Shown: piece by piece, positions 16,804-25,828 of the stretch | Layout: each line of letters starts with the position of its first letter | Position numbering within the stretch: position 1 is the first letter of the stretch | DNA from: Pelosinus propionicus DSM 13327 | Lineage (GTDB): Bacteria; Bacillota; Negativicutes; DSM-13327 | Length of the DNA stretch: 35,527 bases | Reading direction: 5' to 3' | NCBI RefSeq assembly: GCF_900114615.1 | Contig: NZ_FOTS01000055.1 | Coordinates: forward strand, 1 to 35,527 | Made by a program: the position numbers and the translations under genes | Notes under the pieces: model-generated | The model's database searches: none | What the model saw: only the letters and a program-made list of their open reading frames with translations | What the model was told of the DNA's origin: nothing

Positions 16804-17982
16804 ATGCATCTTTTTCCAACATTAGTTTTTCTATTTCTACTTTTTTCAACTTATTCTCCTTGCACCCAGGCATCTTCTTCTCCTGCTATTGATGAACTGG
16901 AATCAGGATATAATACAATATTAGATGAAAATGATCAAATTATTCTGCAGTCAGGATTGGTTCTTCATATAGGTGACCAATACATTAGTGAGGACAATAA
17001 ACTGTATGAAATTGTCACAATAGAAGGTTCATTAGCAAAAGCTCGTTATATAGAATCCGAACCCACTCTTTCGTTAGAAATGGAAATAATCACGGTGCAA
17101 GGTGCTGCTGATAGCAATCAGCCAATCATTGCCATTTATCATACCCATACCGATGAATCTTACATTCCCACTGATGGTAAGTCAACGACTCCTGGTGAAG
17201 GTAGTATTATGAAAGTCGGTGACCGTTTTAGCAACCGTCTCAAAGAACTTGGTTACCAACCCCTACATAGTAAAACGCTGCATGAGCCACATGATGCAAA
17301 TGCTTATCAGCGATCTAGGCGTACCTTTATGAAACTGCTCGAACGCCAGCCTGCTGCCCTATTTGATCTTCACCGTGACAGCGGACCTCTTACATCATAT
17401 ACGACAACCATCAATGGAGAAGATACCGCTAGGATTTTATTAGTTGTGGGGCGACAAAATCAAAATCAGGCCACGACCCTTCAATATGCAAAAAAAATTA
17501 AAGCAAATGCGGATAAAACGTACAAAGGATTAATACGTGGCATCTTTATGGCTCGTGGTAATTATAATCAAGATTTAAATCCTCGTTCTATGCTGTTAGA
17601 AATGGGAACCCAATATAATACAAGAGAAGCTGCGGAACGCAGTGCTGCTTTATTTGCTGATATCCTTCCATCCATTATTACTCCAAAGCCAATTCCTGCT
17701 TCTCCTGCACCAAATTCAGCAGATACGCCGCTATCTGGTGCTACTTCCTCAAACGATCAAAGCACAACTACAGGAACCTTTGCCGAAAATACCTCACCTA
17801 CCGAAGAAGCAGGCATCACTCTCACTAATATTTTATCCATTATTGGAGTTGTACTACTTGGGATCATTGCATATCTCTATCTTAGTACCGGCAGTTGGAA
17901 AGAGGCAAGGAATAAATTATATAAATTCTATAAATACGAGTTTACTAACTTTCTTGGCCCGCAAAGAAAAAGGAAAGATTAA
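16804..17982 (+). CDS. SpoIIP-family peptidoglycan hydrolase (stage II sporulation protein P-like)
   Basis: 392 residues. An N-terminal signal sequence (about 1-23) precedes a short domain (about 39-84) with IGDQYISEDNKLYEIVTIEG. That domain recurs in the next gene. The amidase-type SpoIIP domain covers about 105-292. IAIYHTHTDESY gives His113, His115 and Glu118; ALFDLHRDSG gives His190; MLLEMGTQYNTREAAERS gives Glu266. These fit the zinc and catalytic residues of the family, which degrades septal peptidoglycan during engulfment. A Ser/Thr/Pro-rich linker and a C-terminal membrane segment (about 341-361) with a basic tail follow. RBS GAGGTGG is present. It is convergent with disA and paired with the small gene after it. 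Confidence 0.88.
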   Translation: MHLFPTLVFLFLLFSTYSPCTQASSSPAIDELESGYNTILDENDQIILQSGLVLHIGDQYISEDNKLYEIVTIEGSLAKARYIESEPTLSLEMEIITVQGAADSNQPIIAIYHTHTDESYIPTDGKSTTPGEGSIMKVGDRFSNRLKELGYQPLHSKTLHEPHDANAYQRSRRTFMKLLERQPAALFDLHRDSGPLTSYTTTINGEDTARILLVVGRQNQNQATTLQYAKKIKANADKTYKGLIRGIFMARGNYNQDLNPRSMLLEMGTQYNTREAAERSAALFADILPSIITPKPIPASPAPNSADTPLSGATSSNDQSTTTGTFAENTSPTEEAGITLTNILSIIGVVLLGIIAYLYLSTGSWKEARNKLYKFYKYEFTNFLGPQRKRKD

Positions 17983-18007
17983 TTATACACCTTGAGGAGT
18001 TGTCATT

Positions 18008-18334
18008 ATGATACACAAACGTCGATTTGCGGTGTTAATCGGAATTGTACTATTTTCAAGTTTGCTCATCCTTAGCTTTTTGCATTTATTACCACTGAAT
18101 CTCTTTTCGATTCAACAAAAACCAGAACCAGTACCTCAGCAAATCTATGATTATTATTTCATTTTAGATGAAGCGGATGGTCATAGCTTAATGTATGTAC
18201 CTTTAGTGGTAAGCGTTGGTGATGAAATCTTGACAGAGGAAAACAAACTGTATGAAGTCGTAAAAATTGAAGAAAACCGAGCTTATGCTCGGTTTGTAAG
18301 AGATATAAATTTAGATAAGTATAAGAAAAAATAA
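18008..18334 (+). CDS. Short membrane-anchored protein sharing a domain with the SpoIIP-like protein
   Basis: 108 residues with one N-terminal membrane segment (about 7-31), a proline-rich link, and a domain at about 49-98. Its core VGDEILTEENKLYEVVKIEE matches IGDQYISEDNKLYEIVTIEG of the neighbouring SpoIIP-like protein at most positions. Both continue A-x-A-R-[FY]-[VI]. The gene starts 25 bases after its neighbour with TTGAGGAG upstream, so the two form one unit. I know no family name. It could be a partner that docks with, or regulates, the hydrolase, but that is inference. No terminator is visible before convergent disA. Confidence 0.75.
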   Translation: MIHKRRFAVLIGIVLFSSLLILSFLHLLPLNLFSIQQKPEPVPQQIYDYYFILDEADGHSLMYVPLVVSVGDEILTEENKLYEVVKIEENRAYARFVRDINLDKYKKK

Positions 18335-18357
18335 TAACTTGCTATCCAGTTTTGTCT

Positions 18358-19434
18358 TTACATATTACGGTCTAACAAGGCTTGCTCCCGCACACGTTTT
18401 AATCCGTCTTTTATTGTTTTTGCTCTCACTTCACCAATTCCTTCTACGTCATCTAATTCAACGATCGTAGCATTATAAATACAATGTAACGTCTTAAAGT
18501 GAGATACTACATTTTCCACAATGGACATTGGCAAACGAGGAATTCGCCTTAATACTCGAAACCCATGCGGCACCACAGGAACATCCAAGATATTCGGCGT
18601 AGCTCCATAGCCTAAAATACGGCAAATGGTATACGGCTCTAAACTTTCTTCTGGCAGTGCTGCCAATTGCTCTCGTACTTCTTGCTCTTGGCATCCATTA
18701 AAACAATAATCTTTAAGCAATAACTCCATATCATCCTGCTCTGCCATCAATTCTTCTAATTGCATGCTCACCAGACGACCTTCACTACCCAATTCAATAA
18801 CATGGCGCTCGATTTCCATAGCGATACGACTCACCTGTTCTACTCGAATAATAATTTCGGCAACATCTAATAATGTTACAAAATCTTCAAACTCTAAAGC
18901 GCTTAAATTTGTCAAACTTCGAACCAGCACTTTACAATATTTCTCTAATGTTTGCAGTGCTTGATTAGCACGGCTTAAACTTACTGTAATGTCTTTTAGG
19001 GTATACCGTAAATCACCAAGATACATGGTAATTAAATTCCGTCTTTGTGATATAGCAATCACCAAACCTCCGGTTTGCCTAGCAACTCTTTCAGCAGTAC
19101 GGTGTCTTGTACCGGTTTCTGTCGTAGGAATTCTTGAGTCTGGCACCAATTGGGCATTGGCATATATAATATGCTTTAGGTCAGAAGATAAAATTAAAGC
19201 TCCATCCATTTTTCCCAATTCATAAAAACCAGCAGGAGTATACTCACAATTTAGTGAAAATCCACCATCAACTACGTCCAATAGAGGCTGATTATTGCCT
19301 ACCAATACCAAGACCCCCATCTTGGCCCTTAAAATATTCTCCAAGCCTTCTCGCAGCGGCGTGCCAGGAACTAATTTTTTAATTGTTTTTACAAATTTCG
19401 CATCCCATAATTTATCTTGTCGCTTTTTCGTCAT
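18358..19434 (-). CDS. disA: DNA integrity scanning diadenylate cyclase DisA
   Basis: 358 residues. It makes cyclic di-AMP and scans DNA for lesions before sporulation. The DAC domain (about 15-150) shows the two signatures KMDGALILSSD (DGA) and TGTRHRTAERVARQTG (RHR). A helical linker follows, then the DNA-binding helix-hairpin-helix at the C-terminus, VEGIGEVRAKTIKDGLKRVR. The start overlaps the radA stop by four bases (ATGA) and has GGAGGCGG upstream, so radA and disA are coupled, as in Bacillus. Confidence 0.97.
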   Translation of the reverse strand: MTKKRQDKLWDAKFVKTIKKLVPGTPLREGLENILRAKMGVLVLVGNNQPLLDVVDGGFSLNCEYTPAGFYELGKMDGALILSSDLKHIIYANAQLVPDSRIPTTETGTRHRTAERVARQTGGLVIAISQRRNLITMYLGDLRYTLKDITVSLSRANQALQTLEKYCKVLVRSLTNLSALEFEDFVTLLDVAEIIIRVEQVSRIAMEIERHVIELGSEGRLVSMQLEELMAEQDDMELLLKDYCFNGCQEQEVREQLAALPEESLEPYTICRILGYGATPNILDVPVVPHGFRVLRRIPRLPMSIVENVVSHFKTLHCIYNATIVELDDVEGIGEVRAKTIKDGLKRVREQALLDRNM

Positions 19435-20795
19435 AGAAACACCGCCTCCATTGCTTCAATTACATTACTAACTCCAACTATTTTCAATCCTGGCTGTCGT
19501 ATTTTGAGTCCTGTTAAATTACCTGCTGGGATCACAAATCGTTTAAATCCCATGGTAGCTGCTTCACTAATTCGCACGTCTACTCTTGACACCATCCTCA
19601 CTTCACCTGTGAGACCAACCTCTCCCATAACCACCGTATGAGCATCCAACGATATGTTACGAAAGCTGGATGCAACTGCAAGAATGACTGCCAAATCAGC
19701 AGCAGGTTCCGTTACTTTAATGCCACCAACAGCATTCACATACGCATCCTGATTGCTCAGCATCAATCCGACCCTCTTCTCTAACACTGCCATTAAAAGA
19801 ATCAATCGATTATAATCAAAGCCAACTGCCATACGCCTAGGCATGCCAAAGCAAGTGGTGCTGACCAACGCTTGGATCTCAATCAGTAAGGGTCTAACAC
19901 CTTCCATACAAGCTAATACGACAGATCCTGGAGCACTTTCTGGCCTTTCGGATAGCAATAGCCCTGAAGGGTTTTTGACTTCTATAAGGCCATCTTCCTC
20001 CATGGAAAAAATTCCACTCTCATGGGTTGAGCCAAAACGATTTTTAATCGCACGAAGTACACGGAAAGCGTAGGTTTTCTCTCCCTCAAAATACAATACA
20101 ACATCTACCATATGTTCGAGAATACGGGGACCAGCAATATTTCCTTCCTTTGTTACATGACCAATAATAGCAATCGGAATACCACTTTCTTTTGCCAAGC
20201 GTAATAGTTTTCCTGTAGACTCTCTCACTTGCCCTACGCTTCCTGGAGCTGATGGAATCTCTGGGCTATACATCGTTTGAATCGAGTCAATAATCAACAA
20301 TGCAGGGTTTAAGTGATTGGCAGATAGTGCGATTTCATCTAAATTTGTTTCTGTCATAATCAATAACTTATTACTTAATTTATTCAAACGCTCGGCCCGC
20401 ATTTTTGTTTGAGCAGCTGATTCTTCGCCAGAAACATATAAGACACTGCCATAGGTCTGACTAACACTGCAAGCCACTTGCAGCAGCATTGTTGATTTTC
20501 CAATACCAGGATCACCGCCAATCAGTATAAGAGCCCCTGGCACAATTCCCCCGCCTAGTACACGATCAAATTCTCCTACCCCTGTTGAAAGTCTAGGCAC
20601 CACAAAATTGTCCACTTCCGTAATTGGACGTGGTTTAGCACCATTGCCGGCGTTATTACTCTTCTTCCCATTTTGCCTGCTAAACGTTTCCTCTACCATA
20701 CTATTCCACGACTCACAGCCTGGACAACGTCCTAACCACTTCGGTGAATCCGCACCGCACTCTTGACAGACAAAATGAATCTTAGCTTTAGACAA
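19431..20795 (-). CDS. radA: DNA repair protein RadA/Sms
   Basis: 454 residues. It is a RecA-like branch-migration helicase in recombination. The N-terminal zinc finger is CQECGADSPKWLGRCPGCES (about 10-29). Walker A is GGDPGIGKSTMLLQ, and the RadA-specific KNRFG motif is in RAIKNRFGSTHE. A Lon-protease-like domain fills the last ~150 residues, with EPAADLAVILAVASS. The start is TTG at 20793-20795 after AAGGGG at ten bases; the zinc finger directly behind it supports this. It lies between clpC and disA, in the Bacillus order. Confidence 0.96.
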   Translation of the reverse strand: MSKAKIHFVCQECGADSPKWLGRCPGCESWNSMVEETFSRQNGKKSNNAGNGAKPRPITEVDNFVVPRLSTGVGEFDRVLGGGIVPGALILIGGDPGIGKSTMLLQVACSVSQTYGSVLYVSGEESAAQTKMRAERLNKLSNKLLIMTETNLDEIALSANHLNPALLIIDSIQTMYSPEIPSAPGSVGQVRESTGKLLRLAKESGIPIAIIGHVTKEGNIAGPRILEHMVDVVLYFEGEKTYAFRVLRAIKNRFGSTHESGIFSMEEDGLIEVKNPSGLLLSERPESAPGSVVLACMEGVRPLLIEIQALVSTTCFGMPRRMAVGFDYNRLILLMAVLEKRVGLMLSNQDAYVNAVGGIKVTEPAADLAVILAVASSFRNISLDAHTVVMGEVGLTGEVRMVSRVDVRISEAATMGFKRFVIPAGNLTGLKIRQPGLKIVGVSNVIEAMEAVFL

Positions 20796-20844
20796 TTATG
20801 CTTACCCCTTCCAATTTCCAACAATATCAAATATAAAACACAAT

Positions 20845-20894
20845 AAGAGCATTTTATAACATGCACTATATCGTTGCTATTATAAAATGCTCTT
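20845..20894. repeat. Perfect 15-bp inverted repeat between clpC and radA
   Basis: AAGAGCATTTTATAA (20845-20859) and TTATAAAATGCTCTT (20880-20894) flank a 20-base loop. Transcripts from clpC would fold a strong stem followed by only a modest T run. It may be a partial terminator, an mRNA-stability element or a processing site. Confidence 0.65.
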
Positions 20895-20937
20895 CGTGCT
20901 ATTTCTTCTATTTTCCTGCAATAACTTACAAGATCTG

Positions 20938-23379
20938 TTATTTTTTCATCAATTTTACTTTTCCATCAGCATCAACATCAATTAAAACTGTGTCGCCTTT
21001 GGTCACTTGATGACGAAGCATTAATTCTGCAATTTCATCTTCAACTAATTTTTGAATAGCCCTTCTTAGAGGTCTTGCACCATATGCGTAGTCTCGTCCC
21101 TCTTTTACTAATTCCGCCTTAGCCTTATCACTGCATTCTAAATAAAGTGTATTGTCCTCTAGACGCTTACCCACATCCTTTAACATAATATCCACAATAC
21201 TAGTAAGCTCGCTATCACTCAGGCTGCTAAATACAATCATTTCATCCACTCGATTGATAAACTCAGGACGAAAGGTGCGTTTTACTTCCTCCATCACCCT
21301 GATCTTGGCATTTTCAGCTTCATTATTCATTTTATCATCCGCTAAGAACCCCAACATAGTGTTATCTCTACGCAAATGCTTTGCCCCTACGTTAGAAGTC
21401 ATAATAATGACCGTATTCTTAAAATCTACCTTACGACCCTGGCTGTCAGTTAATCTGCCATCTTCTAAAACCTGCAATAAAATATTAAAAACATCATAAT
21501 GAGCTTTTTCAATTTCATCTAATAAAATAACTGAATAAGGTTTACGTCTAACAGCATCTGTTAACTGCCCGCCCTCATCATATCCAACATAACCGGGAGG
21601 AGCTCCGATTAAGCGAGAAACAGTATGTTTTTCCATATACTCTGACATATCTAATCGAATCATAGAACTTTCATCATTAAACAAAGTAGCAGCTAAAGCC
21701 TTTGCTAACTCTGTTTTACCAACACCTGTTGGTCCTAAAAATATGAAAGAACCAATAGGACGCTTTGGATCTTTAAGACCTGCCCTAGCGCGACGTACTG
21801 CTCTAGCCACAGACTTAACTGCATCCTCCTGACCAATCACTCTTTTATGAAGTTCCTCTTCCAAATTCAGCAGTCTTACCGCTTCTTCTTGGGCCAGTTT
21901 TTCAACGGGGATACCTGTCCAAACAGCTACTATATGAGCAATCTCTTCACCTGTAACTACAAGCTGTTCATTTCCCTGCTGCTTCCATTCCTTTTGCTTA
22001 CTTTCCAGTTCATTTTTTAATCTTTTTTCTTCATCTCTAAGGTGCGCAGCTTGCTCATACTCTTGTGCCGCGATAGCAGCCTCTTTTTCTGTCTGCAATT
22101 GTTTTAATGTCTTTTCCAACTCTTTCACATTAGAAGGAGATGAAAACGTTTTAAGACGTACACGGGCTGCTGCCTCATCCATAAGATCAATTGCCTTATC
22201 CGGTAAGAATCGATCGGATATGTAGCGATGAGACAAAGTAACTGCCGCCTCAATTGCTTCATCTGTAATACTGATTCGATGAAAGGCTTCGTATTTATCT
22301 CGAACTCCTTGCAAAATAGTAATAGCATCTTCTACAGATGGCTCACTTACCGTTATTGGCTGAAAACGCCGTTCCAGTGCAGCATCTTTTTCAATGTATT
22401 TTTTATATTCATTAAGCGTCGTTGCGCCAATCACTTGTATTTCGCCCCGAGCTAAAGCAGGTTTTAAAATATTTGCGGCGTCAATCGCTCCTTCTGCAGC
22501 GCCTGCTCCAATTAGAGTATGCAACTCGTCAATGAACAAAATAACATTACCATCCTGACGAACTTCTTCTAAAACCTTTTTCAAGCGTTCTTCAAAATCA
22601 CCACGATATTTCGATCCAGCTACTAACGATGCCATATTCAAAGAAATAATTCTCTTTACACCAAGTATATCAGGAACATTATTCTGCACAATACGCTGCG
22701 CCAGCCCTTCCGCAATCGCAGTCTTACCAACACCAGGCTCACCAATGAGTACAGGATTATTTTTTGTACGACGACTGAGAATTTGCAGTACACGTTCAAT
22801 TTCAGTTCCTCGACCAATCACAGGATCAATCTTGCCTTCACGTGCTAACTTATTGAGATCACGACCAAATTCTTCTAACGTAGGCGTATTGGAGCTTACT
22901 TGTTTTCCTCCCTGCTGCTGCTGCTGCGCGCCTTGCCCAGATGCAGAGAAGCCGCTTAATAACTCTGATACTTTCTGACTTAATACTTGTACATCTACAT
23001 CAAGCCCGTCTAATAGTTGAGCTGCTACACCTTCTCCTTCCTGAAGGAGGCCTAATAATAAATGTTCTGTGCCAACATAGTTATGCCCTAAATCAGCAGC
23101 GACATTAATTGCCAGTTCAATGCACCGCTTCGCACGAGGAGTATAGGAAATTTGAGAATTCGCAGCTTCGCCTCGCCCAACTAATTTTTCCACCTCCATC
23201 CGGACAGTTTCAATGCTAATATTTACTGACAGCAGTCCCTTGGCTGCTATTCCCTCACTTTCATGCAATAGACCTAATAATAAATGTTCTGTACCTATAT
23301 AGTCATGTCCTAATCCGATAGCCTCTTGATGAGCAAAATGCAGTGCTTTTTGTGCTCTTTCAGTAAATCGTCCTAACAT
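20938..23379 (-). CDS. clpC: ATP-dependent Clp protease ATP-binding subunit ClpC
   Basis: 813 residues. It is a Hsp100 unfoldase that feeds proteins to ClpP. Two Clp N-terminal repeats fill about 1-150 ([20 protein letters not shown] and [20 protein letters not shown]). The first AAA module has [15 protein letters not shown] and [20 protein letters not shown]/coiled-coil middle region near 425-465 ([20 protein letters not shown]) is typical of ClpC. The second AAA module has [15 protein letters not shown] and a GAPPGYVGY pore loop. It is last in ctsR-mcsA-mcsB-clpC, 13 bases after mcsB, with AGGAGGGG before the ATG. CtsR controls it. Confidence 0.97.
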   Translation of the reverse strand: MLGRFTERAQKALHFAHQEAIGLGHDYIGTEHLLLGLLHESEGIAAKGLLSVNISIETVRMEVEKLVGRGEAANSQISYTPRAKRCIELAINVAADLGHNYVGTEHLLLGLLQEGEGVAAQLLDGLDVDVQVLSQKVSELLSGFSASGQGAQQQQQGGKQVSSNTPTLEEFGRDLNKLAREGKIDPVIGRGTEIERVLQILSRRTKNNPVLIGEPGVGKTAIAEGLAQRIVQNNVPDILGVKRIISLNMASLVAGSKYRGDFEERLKKVLEEVRQDGNVILFIDELHTLIGAGAAEGAIDAANILKPALARGEIQVIGATTLNEYKKYIEKDAALERRFQPITVSEPSVEDAITILQGVRDKYEAFHRISITDEAIEAAVTLSHRYISDRFLPDKAIDLMDEAAARVRLKTFSSPSNVKELEKTLKQLQTEKEAAIAAQEYEQAAHLRDEEKRLKNELESKQKEWKQQGNEQLVVTGEEIAHIVAVWTGIPVEKLAQEEAVRLLNLEEELHKRVIGQEDAVKSVARAVRRARAGLKDPKRPIGSFIFLGPTGVGKTELAKALAATLFNDESSMIRLDMSEYMEKHTVSRLIGAPPGYVGYDEGGQLTDAVRRKPYSVILLDEIEKAHYDVFNILLQVLEDGRLTDSQGRKVDFKNTVIIMTSNVGAKHLRRDNTMLGFLADDKMNNEAENAKIRVMEEVKRTFRPEFINRVDEMIVFSSLSDSELTSIVDIMLKDVGKRLEDNTLYLECSDKAKAELVKEGRDYAYGARPLRRAIQKLVEDEIAELMLRHQVTKGDTVLIDVDADGKVKLMKK

Positions 23380-23392
23380 CTAAATTCCCCTC

Positions 23393-24457
23393 CTAGTTAT
23401 TTGCTAATTTCTCTCGAATAATCTGCGCTCTTAATTTTTTACGTTCATTACCGCTTAATTCGGAGCAATCACTCATTTTTTGCAAGAAATTTGGTCTTGT
23501 AATTACCATAAGCTCATTAAAATTACAGCCAGAGCCTTCATTAATAATTCCTAACTCATATCCCATTCGTACATCACTCAATAAAGCCAATGCTTCCTGA
23601 CCCGAGATGCTACGAGCGTACTTTAAAGTTCCATAAGCGCGCCATACGCGATCAACCAACATATCCGTAGTATCAGCATACAAACCGCCGCGGGCTGTAC
23701 GCTCATGATCTACTACCTGCTTTACTACACTGTATAAATTATCAATGATCTCTTGTTCTGTAAAACCTAAAGTCAATTGATTGGAAATCTGAAAAATATT
23801 GCCAACAGCCTCTGTACCTTCGCCATACAGTCCTCTTACCGTTAAACCAAGCTGAATTACAGCATTCACAATACGATTGATTTGTCCAGTTAAAACCAAT
23901 GCAGGTAGATGTACCATAACTGAAGCCCTGAGACCTGTACCTAAATTAGTAGGACAAGAAGTCAAATATCCAAGTTCTTCATTAAAAGCAAGAGCATGTT
24001 TATTTTCAATTATGTCATCTACCTGATTGGCACTTGTAAAAGCTTTCACTAAATTGAGTCCAGGCATTAAACATTGTATTCGCAAATGATCCTCTTCATT
24101 AACCATAATGCTTACCGTTGTATCTTGCTTTACAAGAATTGCTCTATTGCTTGCTTCTCGTGCATGATCAGGACTAATAATATGCTTTTCAACTAATACT
24201 AATCTTTCTAACAATGGCAGCTTCTCTAAATCAACAAACATGTAATCCGACTGCTCGTTATTATTTAAATCGCATAAAGAACTCTTTAACTGAGACACCA
24301 CTTGAGACAGCTGCTCTCCGTTGGCCCTTTGAGGAAAGGGTATACCTTCCAAGTTACGTGCCAAACGAATGCGGCTGGCAAGTACAATATCACCATCCTG
24401 CGCACCACTACTCATCCAATGCACAAATGGCTGATCAAGCAAATTTTCCATTGACAT
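23393..24457 (-). CDS. mcsB: Protein arginine kinase McsB
   Basis: 354 residues. It is a phosphagen-kinase-like enzyme that phosphorylates arginines of CtsR and other proteins, marking them for ClpC-ClpP. The N-terminal part contains IVLASRIRLARNLEGIPFPQ, and the catalytic region has LTSCPTNLGTGLRASVMVHL (about 165-184) with the conserved Cys. The C-terminal part contains RGLYGEGTEAVGNIFQISNQ. AAGGGGG, overlapping the mcsA stop, precedes the ATG. It lies between mcsA, its activator, and clpC. Confidence 0.96.
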   Translation of the reverse strand: MSMENLLDQPFVHWMSSGAQDGDIVLASRIRLARNLEGIPFPQRANGEQLSQVVSQLKSSLCDLNNNEQSDYMFVDLEKLPLLERLVLVEKHIISPDHAREASNRAILVKQDTTVSIMVNEEDHLRIQCLMPGLNLVKAFTSANQVDDIIENKHALAFNEELGYLTSCPTNLGTGLRASVMVHLPALVLTGQINRIVNAVIQLGLTVRGLYGEGTEAVGNIFQISNQLTLGFTEQEIIDNLYSVVKQVVDHERTARGGLYADTTDMLVDRVWRAYGTLKYARSISGQEALALLSDVRMGYELGIINEGSGCNFNELMVITRPNFLQKMSDCSELSGNERKKLRAQIIREKLANN

Positions 24458-24460
24458 TTG

Positions 24461-24988
24461 CTATTCCCCCTTGCCGCTTAACCCAATTTCTTTTTCTAAA
24501 TTTTTAATTTCATCTCGCAATAGCACGGCCTTCTCATACTCTTCATTGATAACATATTGTTCCAACTGCTGACGTATCTTCTTAATTTGCTGCTTAATTT
24601 TAAGGGTACCGCCGTTACGCTTAGGTATTTTCCCCGTATGAGAGCTAGAGCCATGAATACGTTTTAACAAAGGCTCAAATTGCCCACCAAAAACAGTATA
24701 GCAAGCACTGCAGCCAACTTTTCCTTTGCGATTAAAATCCGTATATGTCATGCCACACTCAGAGCAGCTTTCCTGCCCCCTTAGCATCTGAGGATCAACA
24801 AAAAGCCCATGATTGAAAATACCTTTCAAAAAATCGTGGACATAAGACTGTGTGTCAAAGGATAAACTAATTTCACCTGCGGCCTTTGCACATTCAGCAC
24901 ACAAGTTTTTTTCCGTCTTTTGATTATTAACGATTTTGATTATATGCATACAAGCTGTACGGCTCTTACATTCATCACACAACATCAT
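24461..24988 (-). CDS. mcsA: McsA, zinc-binding activator of McsB
   Basis: 175 residues. Four C-x-x-C pairs form two zinc clusters: CDECKSRTAC/CAECAK in the first 40 residues and CSECGMTY/CSACYT near 74-97. A UVR motif closes the protein (about 135-170), LEQYVINEEYEKAVLLRDEI. In Bacillus McsA activates McsB and helps control CtsR. RBS AGGAGG is five bases before the ATG and just past the ctsR stop, so translation is tightly linked to ctsR. Confidence 0.94.
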   Translation of the reverse strand: MMLCDECKSRTACMHIIKIVNNQKTEKNLCAECAKAAGEISLSFDTQSYVHDFLKGIFNHGLFVDPQMLRGQESCSECGMTYTDFNRKGKVGCSACYTVFGGQFEPLLKRIHGSSSHTGKIPKRNGGTLKIKQQIKKIRQQLEQYVINEEYEKAVLLRDEIKNLEKEIGLSGKGE

Positions 24989-24998
24989 ACAATCCTCC

Positions 24999-25445
24999 TC
25001 ATGTTAACTCAGATAATTTTAATAGCAAAGAACGTAACATTGCAGATCGTTCTTCAGGTGCTATATGTTCATAAATAATGTCAAAGAAATGTAGCATCAA
25101 AGCGGCCTCTCGTCCAGTTAGCATCCCCTGAGCAGTAAGACTTTTTACAATATTTACAGCCTCAGAAAACATCGTATCCTCGACAACTTGTTCTGCTGCA
25201 TCTTCATAAATCAACGTATGGACAGGAATGCGTTCTATACGTATAAATCCACCTGAGCCACGCCTTGACTCTACAATAAACCCTCTTTCTATCGTAAAGC
25301 GAGTACTTAATACATAACTAATCTGAGACGGGGCACACTCAATCTCTTCAGCCATTTCATTACGTTTTAATACAACAATATCCTCACACTGATTCGCTAG
25401 TTTATGAAGAATCAGCTTTTCAATATCGTCTGCCAAATTGCCCAT
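24999..25445 (-). CDS. ctsR: Transcriptional repressor CtsR
   Basis: 148 residues. It is the heat-shock repressor of clp genes and first gene of its own operon. The winged helix at the N-terminus includes VLKRNEMAEEIECAPSQISY and the glycine-rich wing ESRRGSGGFIRIER, which contacts DNA and senses heat. The C-terminal dimer domain has LTAQGMLTGREAALMLHFFD. RBS AGGTAGGTGAG precedes the ATG. Its promoter contains repeated GTCAAAT units that look like its own binding site. Confidence 0.96.
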   Translation of the reverse strand: MGNLADDIEKLILHKLANQCEDIVVLKRNEMAEEIECAPSQISYVLSTRFTIERGFIVESRRGSGGFIRIERIPVHTLIYEDAAEQVVEDTMFSEAVNIVKSLTAQGMLTGREAALMLHFFDIIYEHIAPEERSAMLRSLLLKLSELT

Positions 25446-25473
25446 AGTCTCACCTACCTGCTTTAATCATTAT

Positions 25474-25516
25474 TTGACCTTTACTTTATTCTATTTGACT
25501 ATTTGACTTTTTGCAA
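25474..25516 (-). promoter_or_regulatory. ctsR operon promoter with CtsR-type sites
   Basis: TTGCAA (25511-25516) and TAGAAT (25488-25493) with a 17-base spacer. The spacer holds AGTCAAATAGTCAAA, two heptads one base apart, and AGGTCAAAT follows downstream near 25474-25482. The known CtsR box is two RGTCAAA heptads separated by three bases, so the spacing here is unusual. Confidence 0.7.
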
Positions 25517-25778
25517 CTATTTTTTATTTATAATTCATAGTTTTTTTTAAATAATAATAATACGCCCTGCACTGCAATCATACTTAATCTTTCTTCTTTA
25601 TAGTATTGCGCTAAAAAAGACTGATCTATGCCACCATATAAGAAAAACCTTGGTACATCAATAAAATGAATTGGACAATTCGAACCCTATGCATTCTTTG
25701 CTGCAGTACCAACGGCATTTTGTCTTTGCAAATCACAATTACTTATATTTATTCACCTGCAAAACTTATCATTCTACT
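25517..25778. other. AT-rich intergenic stretch with a possible gene remnant
   Basis: No intact gene is seen. On the minus strand 25531-25686 is an open stretch of 52 codons without a start, bounded by stops, containing DQSFLAQYYKEERLSMIAVQ. Its composition looks protein-like. It could be a decayed C-terminus or chance. Confidence 0.25.
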
Positions 25779-25810
25779 AAAAAAGAGAGAGCGATATTTT
25801 GCCCTCTCTT
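25779..25810 (-). terminator. Intrinsic terminator of the flavodiiron protein gene
   Basis: On the minus strand AGAGAGGGC and GCTCTCTC pair around an 8-base AT-rich loop, followed by TTTTTT. It lies about 20 bases beyond the stop at 25829. Confidence 0.8.
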
Positions 25811-25828
25811 ACTCTAGAATAGTTATTC

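Noticed and set aside
16804-16870. Lipoprotein signal on the SpoIIP-like protein
   Set aside because: A Cys follows the hydrophobic segment, but the preceding residues (Tyr-Ser-Pro) do not fit a lipobox; an ordinary signal sequence is more likely.
21152-21499. 115-codon plus-strand frame inside clpC
   Set aside because: Antisense shadow of the second AAA module, with low-complexity Ser/Leu composition typical of such shadows.
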